Assembly (NCBI RefSeq): GCF_026210795.1
Contig: NC_089431.1
Span: 3,410,001 to 3,474,000, forward strand
From: Rhizophagus irregularis
Lineage: Eukaryota > Glomeromycota > Glomeromycetes > Glomerales > Glomeraceae
DNA length: 64,000 bases
Reading direction: 5' to 3'
This document shows positions 46,947-56,840 of this stretch, piece after piece. Position 1 is the first letter of the stretch; the number at the start of each line of letters is the position of its first letter. Both the position numbers and the translations under genes were made by a program. The notes under the pieces are model-generated. The model saw only the letters and a list, made by a program, of their open reading frames with translations. It did not search any database and was not told the origin of the DNA.

Positions 46947-47277
46947 TGTTATGTGTCAGTTCTTGTGTGCTTAAAAATAAGCAGTATATGGGTTTTAATT
47001 AATTTTATTAAAGATTTTTAAGGACTGTTCTAAAGAACTACTTTTTTATAATGCGCATTTATACTGTCTTTTTATAACAAATTTTTACTAAGAAAAATAA
47101 TATCTAATAAATTAAATTTATGCTACATATGCTATACATACTATATATACTATATATGCTATATACCCTATATATACTATATTATCTATATATACTATTT
47201 ATTCTATATGTTCCCTATATACCATATATTCTATATATCGGACATATATGATATATCGAACATATTCGACATCTACT
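46947..47277 (-). repeat. 5' LTR, outer end missing
   Basis: Matches 40147-40477 with about five substitutions. The outer ~51 bp, which include the ATCACGTGAT motif in the other LTR, are absent. The palindromic element starts at the break. Confidence 0.85.
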
Positions 47278-48480
47278 ACTAAAGCTCCGAACGGTTCGGG
47301 CTAAACTGGGGAACCGATCTGAAACCGGCTCAAAATTTGGTTCGGTTCGGTTCGGGTATTAGAACCAAAAAACCGGTGGTTCGGTTCGATTTAATCCGAT
47401 TTTTATAAAAATGCGAAAAATCGAATAGCCGGCCATCTAGTGATCGTACAAAGTCGAACCATATATTATTGGATTCAGATCGACGAGATGCGTCGAATGG
47501 TGGTAAGATTATGTCTCTAGCATCGATAGATCACACGTTAATCCACACTAAATGATTTATAAATAATTGGAATTAGAAAGCTATCTATCGGTGCTAGAGA
47601 CATGATCTTAGCACCATTCGACGCGTCTCAGTGAGACGAATCCAATGAATATAGATTTGTTCGTGTATGACCACTAGATGGCGAATAATATCAAGTTTCG
47701 CATTTTTTTTAAAATTTTCGAGCGTTAAAAATTAAAAATTCCGATACATGAATTTATTCGTCGTCCAATGGTCGTACAAATATGAATATGGACTCATTGG
47801 ATTCGTCTCGATGAGACGAGTCGAATGGTGGTAAGATCACGTCTCTAGCATCGATAGATAGCTTGCTAATGCTAATTTTTTATAATTATTTAGTGTGAAT
47901 TAACTTACGATCTATTAATGCTAGAGATATGATCTCACCACCATTCGACTCATCTCATCGAGACGAATCCAATGAGTCCTAATTCATATTTGTACGACCA
48001 TTGGACGACGAATAAATTCATGTATTGGAATTTTTAATTTTTAACGCTCGAAAATTTTAAAAAAATGCGAAACTTGATATTATTCGCCATCTAGTGGTCA
48101 TACACGAACAAATCTATATTCATTGGATTCGTCTCACTGAGATGCGTCGAATGGTGCTAAGATCATGTCTCTAGCACTGATAGATAGCTTGCTAATTCCA
48201 ATTATTGATAAATCATTTAGCGTAGGTTAACGTGTGATCTATCGATGCTAGAGACATGATCTTACCACCATTCGACGAGACGAATCCAATGATATATGGT
48301 TCGACTTTGTACGATCACTAGATGGCCGGCTATTCGATTTTTCACATTTTTATAAAAATCAGATTAAATCGAACCGAACCGCCAGTTTTTCGGTTCTAAT
48401 ACCCGAACCGAACCAAACCGAATTTTGAGCCGGTTTCGGATCGGTTCCCCAGTTTAACCCGAACCGTTCAGAGCTTTAGT
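47278..48480. mobile_element. 1.2-kb nested palindrome (fold-back element)
   Basis: The outer ends ACTAAAGCTCCGAACGGTTC and GAACCGTTCAGAGCTTTAGT are inverted repeats, and complementarity continues inward over most of the 1203 bp. Inside, a module around GTCTCTAGCATCGATAGAT occurs six times in alternating orientation (near 47512, 47580, 47846, 47910, 48165 and 48235). CCATCTAGTG-type modules also alternate. The element is thus a palindrome built of smaller palindromes. No coding frame is present. No target duplication could be read. Confidence 0.8.
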
Positions 48481-49605
48481 TATTTACGTACTTCAAATTA
48501 AACGAAGTATATCATTACTATTTTAAGTTAAGTATTCCAAATTTACCGAACTTCAATCTAAAATTGAAGTAAACAAATAAAATTTTTTTTAAGAACTTTT
48601 TCTCTAACACAAATTTCAAACAAATTTAGAAATCATACAATTTTTGTTTATTAAATGTCATAAATTTTAATAAATCTTACAATAATTATATGTTTAAACT
48701 TTATAAAAAAATAAAATATGTTTAAATATAACAAATACTATACAAAAATTAGACAATTATTACAAAAACTAAACAAAAACCATATGAATTTTTTACGATG
48801 ACTTTTTACTGGGATTGATCATTAAATAATTATATGCAAATCTCTTTGGCATTTAAGAATTATCTTGTATATACAGACCTATTCTATAAAGACATAATAT
48901 TTTTTTTATTTTTATTTCACAGAATAAACTCAATAAAGTTTCAACAACGATTACAAAAAATACTAAATAACAGAATCAAAAGTAATACAAATATAAAACT
49001 GTAAACGGAGATAACTTTGTGACATAATAATATTTTTTTTCTTGATCTAAGAATCACGTGATTTTGTAGCTTTCGACGATATCGGCTTCAGTATGTCCAG
49101 TTGTTACAATATTCTGGATATGCACACTATAGTTATTGACTGTATACATCATCCAACCTAAAGAATAAATAGCTTGGAATCAGTCAGTAAAGGTTACCTG
49201 GGTGATATATGGTTAATTTATCTGGTTAAAATATCAGATCATAAAAATCTCAACAATCATTTTATATACTTAAACGATTTAATATAAATTGTTCCTTAAT
49301 TCTAGCTAGAAGAAAAAACTTCAATATACAGAACTTCAATGTATTTAAGTCAACGTATTCCTCTATTTATTCAATATAATGTTTTAAACGCAAAAATTTC
49401 TAAGATAAATATTACACAAAATAAGTATGTACATTAGGTTATCGTAAAAACCAGGATGTTGTACATTTAATATCATACATATGATGTGTACGTTAGGCTG
49501 TTAGGAATACTCACCTCAAAATCGGTGTGACGAATAGTTGTGAAGTCTGGTGAGAATATTGAGTGGAGTATGGTGACATTTGGCGTCGCAATATACGGTA
49601 TGGCA
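48481..49605. other. AT-rich gap with one exon-like piece
   Basis: On the minus strand, 49157-49054 reads like an exon (MMYTVNNYSVHIQNIVTTGH, stop at 49056-49054) after a CTTTAG acceptor. No partner exon is clear. ATCACGTGAT occurs at 49053-49062. Confidence 0.3.
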
Positions 49606-49782
49606 TATACATGCCACCCAAATTATTTTGGGCTGCCGTAATTATAAGTAAAATTCCAAATTCAATTATAGCATCCCAAATTATTTTGGCACTTTACATA
49701 GTAAATTATATATAAATTAAATGAATTATGGCATCCCAAATTATAATTATGACATCCCTAAATAATTTGGGCAGCATGTATA
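49606..49782. mobile_element. hAT-like MITE, 8-bp TSD
   Basis: 177-bp element with inverted ends TATACATGCCACCCAAATTA and TAATTTGGGCAGCATGTATA (plus strand). It is flanked by a perfect 8-bp direct repeat GTATGGCA at 49598-49605 and 49783-49790. An 8-bp target duplication points to the hAT superfamily. The interior contains further GGCATCCCAAATTAT copies in both orientations. Confidence 0.75.
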
Positions 49783-49790
49783 GTATGGCA

Positions 49791-50360
49791 TTCTAGGCTA
49801 GCAGTCATCTGACCCACTTTAGCTGTCAGCTGACGCAAATCGACAGCGGACACATAACATTTACACAATATAATTTAATCTGCTCTTATCATTGCAGAAT
49901 TTTTGAAAAAAAAGAAATTTTATTTTATTTATATAAGTGCAGATTTAAGGGTCGCATTTCACAGACAATCATTCCGACAATTATCTCACCTTTCATCGAC
50001 AGGTCACTTCACAGACAAATGTTTCTTATGGTCAGTGCAAAAAAGATTGGTACCTCAAACATTGCATAGATAAAAAAAATTTTATTATGTAAGTATTTTT
50101 TTTTTTTAAATATTTTTTTATTTTTATTTTTATAAACCACGTGAACTCGAATTACAGTAAGATAAACAAGGGTAGTAAAAACCAGCCTAACGTTATCTAA
50201 AGAATTTCTGTAATCTAAACCGCTATAAGACAGTGTCACATTGGGGTGGAATAAGAATGCCAGAAAATGACAAGAAAAGATAAAAATAAAAACGCACAGG
50301 GGGCCAGGAATATGACTATATAAAAAGGGAAGGGAAAAAGCCTAAGCTGAAAAAACCCTA
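49791..50360. other. Short gap between two elements
   Basis: No gene supported. Contains T-rich tracts. Confidence 0.4.
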
Positions 50361-51104
50361 CATCAGGAAATTTTTTGGGGTGCAGATCAGCGCAGATCTG
50401 CAGGTGACATTTTTGCGCAGATCTGCGACCCTGTCGGCAGTCTTTGAAAAAAAAAATTCATCAAAAACTGCGCAGAATTTCAAGAAAATAAAGTTCTGCG
50501 AAAATCTTCAAAATTAAATCTGCTGCAAGAAATTCAAGAACAAAATTCTGTGAAAAAATTCAAGAACGAAGTTCTGCAATAATTCACAAAAAAATAAATT
50601 ATTTACTAATCGTCACAGTCATTAATATATATTGTATTTTTTATTATGTATTTTTATTTACTAATAAATTTGTCAAATAAAATTGCAAAATTGAATATAG
50701 CTAAATAAATTTATAAAGTTAAAGAATTTCAAATATAACTAACTGAAATTAATAAAATACAATATAAAAATTGAAAAAAAAACCCAATATATGCCAACTT
50801 ATTAAAATATAATCATCTTTCAAATGTATTTTAATGACATATATCTAAAGTATTCATCCAAAATTTAAAGAACTTTGAAGAATACCTTCAAAATTCTCTT
50901 CAGATATCATCTAAAAAGTTGCGAAGCTACAAAAAAAAGAGAAAAAATTAATTTCGTTAAAAAAAAAAATTTTATTAAAAAAAATAAAAATTTAAAGAAC
51001 TTCGAAGAATACCTTCGAAGTTCCATTCAGAAAACACCCAGAAAGCCATAGACCTACAAAAAGAGAATACCTTAGTAAAGTTTCATTAGAAAAAAAATTA
51101 AAAA

Positions 51105-52530
51105 AAATTGAAGTTTCAAAAAGAAATGAAACTTTTCAAAACTCACCTATCCAAAGGTCGCAACCGATACCAACAAAATATAGAAAAAAAATTGAAAAAA
51201 ATTGAAGTTTCAAAAAGTTAATGTAACTTTTTGAAACTTACTACAGGTTTCGTTTCCAAAGGTTGCAACCGATACCTACAAAATAAAGAGAAAAAATTAA
51301 AAAAAAATTAAAGTTTCGAAAAGTAATGAAACTTTTCGAGAAAAAATGAAGTTTTGAAAAGTAATGTAACTTTTCGAAACTTACCACAGGTTTCGTTTCC
51401 AAAGGTTCCAACTGATACCTACAAAATAAAGAAAGAAAATTAAAAAAAAAATTAAAGTTTTGAAAAGTAATGATACTTTTCAAAACTTACCTATTCAACC
51501 AATACGTTTCGAAAAGAACGAACAAAACTTTTTGAACTCACTTATTCAAAAATCCCAATTTCCAACTGATGATACCTACAAAATAGAAAAATAAAGATAA
51601 GAAAAAAAAATAAGTTTTGAAAAGAAGGAACGAAACTTTTCGAAACTCACCTATCCAAAAATCCCAACTGATACCTACAAAATATAGAAATAAAGTTAAA
51701 AAAAATAAAATTTGAAGTTTTAAAAAGAATATGATTCTTTTCAAAACTTACCATCCAAATGTTCCCGCCAACCGATATCTACAAATAAAGAAAAAAATTT
51801 AAAAAAAAAAATAATAGAGTTTTGAAAAGAAGAACAAATTTTTCAAAACTTACTACTCCAAAGATCCCAACCAATACCTACAAATAAAGAAAAAAATTAA
51901 AATTAAAAAAAAAATCAAAGTTTCAAAAGAATGAAACTCTTGAAACTTACCGATGCAAAGTGAAGGGTCTCGCCGATACCTAAAAAAAAATAAAAAATAA
52001 AAAAAATATTAAATTTTTTTAAAAAAAAATGAAGTTTCGAAACGAAACTTTCAAAACTTACATGAAGGGTTTCGCCGATACCTAAAAAAAAGAAATAAAA
52101 AAAAATATTAATTTTTTTTTAAAAAAAACGAAGTTTCAAAAAAATGAAACTTTTGAAACTTACGTGAAAGGGTTTCACCGATACTTAAAAAAAGAAATAA
52201 AAAAAAATATTAATTTTTTTTAAAAAACGAAAGTTTCAAAAGTTTTAAGAATGAAACTTTTTGAAACTTATGTGAAGGGCGCCGATACCTAAAAAAAATA
52301 AATAAAAAAAATATTAATTTTTTTTAAAAAAATAAAGTTTCGAAAGTTTAAAGAATGAAACTTTCGAAACTTACCGTGAAGAGTCTCACTGATACCTAAA
52401 AAAATAAATAAAAAAAATGTTAAAAAAATCTTTTAAAAAAACAGTTTCAAAAGAAAAACTTTCAAAACTTACCAATCCAAAGCGAAGAGTCTCGCTGATA
52501 CCTAAAAAAAATATTAGAAAAGATAAATTT
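51105..52530. repeat. Tandem array of ~100-150-bp units
   Basis: About 13 units, recognisable by a recurring CCGATACCTACAAA-type block (near 51163, 51268, 51411, 51565, 51668, 51772, 51870, 51971, 52073, 52178, 52282, 52389 and 52495). Each also contains an inverted pair AAGTTTCGAAA/TTTCGAAACTT. The later units are shorter and more alike, near 105 bp. Confidence 0.85.
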
Positions 52531-52690
52531 TTTAAAAAAACTTTTTTAAAGCTAAAGATTATCATTCGGCACACAAACCATAATTGACTAGTCTGATCAA
52601 CTTTATCGATTTCTGGTTTATATCCGATTGGTAATGATTACTGTAATAATACGAACTGACAAATATACTCCAACAGGACCCCGATATATA

Positions 52691-53705
52691 GTAACAAAAA
52701 GTAATGCATTTCGCATTATTTTAATATTTTTTAATAGGAAAAAAGTGCGAAATGCACTACTTTAACAAAAAATGGTGAATTTCGCACCATTTTATTAAGA
52801 AAAAAAAGTGTGGAACGCACCATTTTAATAAATAATTGGTGAGTTTCGCACCATTTAATTAATATTTTAATATAAAAAAGTGCAAACGCACCATTTTATT
52901 AATATTTTAATAGAAAAAGTGCGAAACGCACCATTTTAACAAAAAAATGGAGAGTTTCGCACCATTTTATTAATATTTTAATAGAAAAAGTGCGAAACGC
53001 ACCATTTTAACAAAAAAATGGAGAGTTTCGCACCATTTTATTAATATTTTAATAGAAAAAGTGCAAAACGCACCATTTTAACAAAAAAATGGAGAGTTTC
53101 GCACCATTTTATTAATATTTTAATAGAAAAAGTGCGAAATGCACCATTTTAACAAAAAAAAATGGAGAGTTTCGCACCATTTTATTAATATTTTAATATA
53201 AAAAAGTGCGAAACGCACCATTTTAATAAAAAAAATGGAGCGTTTCGCACCATTTTATTAATATTTTAATATAAAAAAGTGCGAAACGCACCATTTTAAC
53301 AAATAAATGGAGAGTTTCGCACCATTTTATTAATATTTTAATAGAAAAAAGTGCGAAACGCACTATTTTAACAAAAAAATGGAGAGTTTCGCACCATTTT
53401 ATTAATATTTTAATAGAAAAAGTGCGAAACGCACCATTTTAACAAAAAAATGGAGAGTTTCGCACCATTTTATTAATATTTTAATAAAAAAAGTGCGAAA
53501 CGCACCATTTTAACAAAAAAAATGGAGCGTTTCGCACCATTTTATTAATATTTTAATATAAAAAAGTGCGAAACGCACCATTTTAACAAATAAATGGAGA
53601 GTTTCGCACCATTTTATTAATATTTTAATAGAAAAAAGTGCGAAACGCACTATTTTAACAAATAAATGGTGAGTTTCGCATGATTTTATTAATATCTTAC
53701 TAATA
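52691..53705. repeat. Tandem array of ~71-bp palindromic units
   Basis: About 14 copies with a period of 70-73 bp. Each unit contains GTGCGAAACGCACCATTTT, a short A-rich spacer, then AATGGAGAGTTTCGCACC and ATTTTATTAATATTTTAATA. Each unit can thus fold on itself around GTGCGAAAC/GTTTCGCAC. The central copies are nearly identical, suggesting recent amplification or homogenisation. Confidence 0.9.
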
Positions 53706-54414
53706 GAAAAAATGTGAAACGAATTATATTAGTAACAAAAATTTTTTTGAACTAAGATTTGGATTTGCGTAGTGTTACTATGAAAAAAAAGTTGTGTAGA
53801 GTTAATATCGTAGTAAATGCATGCCGATCATTTGTGAGTTATCTTAGTATTATTCGGGGTTCTACTCCAACCGGCAATTGTGTTAAATTAATTAGAGTTA
53901 ATCAAAATGATAAAATTGCTGATATTTCAATGAAAAATAAAAGCAAAAATCTGCAAAATCGCAGATTACCGCAGAATTTTTCTAATAAATCTGCAGAAAT
54001 CTGCAAAATTGCAGAATTTTGCTGATTTATAGATAAAAATATTCAATTATCTGCGAAGTTGCAAAATTTGCAGAACTTCGCAGAAATGCGTCAAAAAAGT
54101 GCAAAAAAATGCGGAGATCTGCTAATTTCGCAGATCTCCGCAGTTCTGCACCCCAAAAACTTTCCTGATGTAAGACGCCGAAAAAAGAAAAAAAAATGAA
54201 ACCCATCTCCTACTAGCACCATCACCTCCTAAAAAAAACACCACTTTTACCAACCGTGGATCTTAAATTAAAAAAGGGTTAATGGAAAGGCAACAAAAAC
54301 GTACATCGATCCTACCGATCCTATAATTAAGTAAAAATTAGTAATTCAGACTAATTAGGATTATGCATAACCACTTTTTTTTTTATTTAAATATTATCAG
54401 TATGTATTGCGATA

Positions 54415-54858
54415 GCACGTCTGAAATGTGTGCCAGGTTGACGGCGCAGTGTAGCGCAGTAATTTCAAAAAGATTTAAGTTAAAGATTTTCTTTTTAATG
54501 TAAAGCTTTCAAATTTACACATTAGATGTATTTTCATCTGTTTTACAAAATTCACTTATAAATGGAAGGAGGTTTTGGAAGTAGATTTTGACTTTAGTAT
54601 ATAACAACCGATTTTATCGTCTTTGCTGATCATTTCCAAAATTGGATTTGTCGAAAGAACAGTTTTTGTTAAATAACTCGAAAATGGCCTTCGAAACCAC
54701 CCGTATATGCTCTAAGTAAATTTGCGGAGCGGACAAAAATACACCTAATGCAGGAATTTAAAGGTTTTATTTTAAATAAAAAAAATTGCAATTTAATTTT
54801 TTTGGAAAAATCGCTGCGCCACACTGCGCCATCAACCTGGCACACATTTCAGACATGC
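54415..54858. mobile_element. Mutator-like MITE, 9-bp TSD
   Basis: 444-bp element with inverted ends GCACGTCTGAAATGTGTGCC (left) and GGCACACATTTCAGACATGC (right), complementary for about 45 bp inward. A perfect 9-bp direct repeat ATTGCGATA flanks it (54406-54414 and 54859-54867). A 9-bp target duplication is characteristic of MULEs. No coding sequence. Confidence 0.8.
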
Positions 54859-54884
54859 ATTGCGATATAAATATCACATCATGT

Positions 54885-55440
54885 CACGTGATCATCATCA
54901 GAAATTCATCATCATTTAATTGTAAATTTTCATCGGACTCAAAATATTCCTTAGCATTTTCAAGAGCTCTCTCTAAAATCCTACAATAACTTTTGAAGAA
55001 AATTTTCTTTAAATACATTTAGAAGTGTATTCCTAACAGATAAAAGGTTTGGGTTAGACTTGAGCGTGCAATTTCACCCTTTACAACTGACCAAATACCT
55101 TCAATCAATAGGTTGGAGTTCACAATTATGGTAAGGAGGGTAAAATTAACTTCATGTTCATATTGTCCTGCAATATTAACACAAGAGAATGGAACCTTTT
55201 TTTTGTTTATTTTAACCAGCTTTAAAAGTTCTGGTTTTCTTAATTCATCAGAAAAAGCAATATCATGAGCATTTAACCATTCAATTGTAATTTATGACGT
55301 CCGAGCATTTTGTGTAGTGTAAAGGTATCGTCTCTATGGCTTTTCCAGGTTGAAACCGCTCTCTCAACTGTACTTTCCCCTATGCCCAACACCTCAGCAA
55401 GACAGCAACACGCTTAAGTAGTGTAACCTTCTGATGATCC
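54885..55440 (-). pseudogene. Tc1/IS630-type DDE transposase, internally deleted
   Basis: Minus-strand reading: an HTH-like N-terminal part, LAEVLGIGESTVERAVSTWK (about 55410-55350), then a short linker joined directly to TIEWLNAHDIAFSDELRKPE, PELLKLVKINKKKVPFSCVN, and the C-terminal catalytic block LIEGIWSVVKGEIARS. This block carries the last acidic residue (relatives have LQPIE.IWS.VK). Further frameshifts follow before RALENAKEYFESDE. The segment with the first two catalytic Asp is missing. It is a dead remnant of a Tc1/mariner-like (DDE superfamily endonuclease) transposon. Confidence 0.65.
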
Positions 55441-55945
55441 TCCTTTTTAGTGTTAGTCCCAAAAATAATTGTAAATGTTAATTATCAGTCATATTATCAC
55501 ATTATCAGCGATCATTTTGCCAATCATTTCAATTATCTATTCGATATTATCTCATAAAAAAAATATGATTATTGGGCTATTTTTCTTGCAAATTCCACAA
55601 TGTATAAAACCAAAATAATTTTTATTTAACCATGTTCATGCAAAATTGATTGAGAAATGATGATTTGAAAATTTATATTTATTACATAAATTAAATCAAT
55701 ATAATTGCAAGTATTAATTTGGCCATAACTCGTGGATTACCTAAAATTAGTTCGGATTACTTCAGCTATTAGTTTTAAAATAGTTAAGCTATAACCTATA
55801 AAAGTTTCAAGTTTCGGTCTAACTTCTGTGGTTTCGGCCGAAGCTTTAAAGTCACATATCACCGAAATTACTATATGATCGGTAAATGATCGGCAAGTGA
55901 TATAAGGTAAAAAAATATTAGTAAGAATCAGTCATTGTAATATAT
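55441..55945. other. AT-rich gap
   Basis: Nothing supported. Confidence 0.45.
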
Positions 55946-56063
55946 GGGAGGCGGTCAGTAGAAAAGGGGGAAAACTGCCCATTACTAATCACATAATGAA
56001 CAATCATTGTCTTACTAAGTTTTATCATAGTGGTAATTTCCCCCTTTTCTACTGACTGCCTCC
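55946..56063. mobile_element. 118-bp hairpin MITE
   Basis: Inverted ends GGGAGGCGGTCAGTAGAAAA and TTTTCTACTGACTGCCTCC extend through GGGGGAAA/TTTCCCCC. The flanks are TATAT on both sides, so TA or TATAT target duplication is possible but ambiguous in AT-rich DNA. The short centre could form a stem-loop. Confidence 0.65.
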
Positions 56064-56840
56064 TATATATATATTTTTTTCAGCCCATCTTGTTTTGGCC
56101 ACACAGTATTTTTCTTGGTGTAAATCCTCTCCTTTTCGGGTGAGGTACCAATCTTTTTGCACCGGCCCATACCGATTTGATTTATTCACTTATATTAGAA
56201 CAATTCCGACAATTCCGTAACAAGGAAAATTAAAAAGAAAATGCAATCAGAAAATCACGTAAGTTATAATTAATAATGCAATAGAAAAATTTTATTATTT
56301 TGTGCATTGTTTTGCATCAACTAGGTATGTTTTTTACCGGTTAAAATTTAAAAATTACCGATTTATTTCACTATGAAAACAATTTAATTCAATTTATAAA
56401 TAAGGTTCAATCTGGATAACAAGGAACAGGCTTCCGATTTGTCCATGTGACGTTTAGAATTAATTTCAATATCATGGAATAATTTCACATTTTTCCGATC
56501 TAAAAAAAATTTTTTTTTTTTATATATACCATACTATATCAATATTAAAATGTAGTATGTTGTGATGATATGATAAATTATTTATCTGTGATTGTTAATA
56601 AAATTTTGCTGCATAATTATGCATACAAATATCATGAAAAAAACTATAATCATAGTACTCTAACTCGCTCTTCTCTCGCCCTTTCCCTTTATCACCTTCC
56701 TTTGCTTCAGTTTAGGTTTCAGAGGGCAATTTATATTTTATAATAATCTATTATAAGAAAATAAAAATGAATCCTTTATATATCTGGAAAAAAAAAATTT
56801 TTTTTCTCCTTTAAACGTTTCGTTTTTTTTTTAAAAAAAA
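56064..56840 (+). promoter_or_regulatory. Upstream region of the kinase gene
   Basis: AT-rich, with a CT-rich block at about 56663-56712 (TCGCTCTTCTCTCGCCC and following) and poly-T tracts just before the ATG. No other feature. Confidence 0.35.

Larger units (their letters stand above)
40147..47277 (-). mobile_element. Ty3-type (Metaviridae) LTR retrotransposon, nearly complete
   Basis: About 7.1-kb element transcribed on the minus strand with gene order gag, protease, reverse transcriptase, RNase H, integrase, which defines the Ty3 type. The 3' LTR is complete (40147-40528). The 5' LTR (46947-47277) lacks its outer ~51 bp, where a palindromic element begins. PBS and polypurine tract sit next to the LTRs. 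The shared LTR part differs at only about five sites by eye, pointing to a fairly recent insertion. The coding region carries many premature TGA codons and several single-base frameshifts, so this copy is defective. The 5-bp target duplication cannot be checked because the right edge is lost. Confidence 0.9.
50361..54170. mobile_element. 3.8-kb TA-flanked inverted-repeat element carrying minisatellites
   Basis: The left end CATCAGGAAATTTTTTGGGG-TGCAGA is mirrored at the right by TCTGCA-CCCCAAAAACTTTCCTGATG. TA flanks both ends (50359-50360 and 54171-54172), as for Tc1/mariner-type insertion. Subterminal regions (50380-50590 and 53940-54150) are dense in CTGCAGA/TCTGCGAA-type motifs. The interior holds two tandem arrays. 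No transposase is encoded. A short frame at 53759-54025 has no motif. Confidence 0.75.

Noticed and set aside
52691-53705. CRISPR-like regular repeats
   Set aside because: There are no unique spacers: whole 71-bp units repeat, and the genome is eukaryotic. It is a minisatellite.
53759-54025. 88-residue frame inside the 3.8-kb element as a transposase
   Set aside because: It has no catalytic motif, and its second half is the translation of CTGCAAA-type subterminal repeats.
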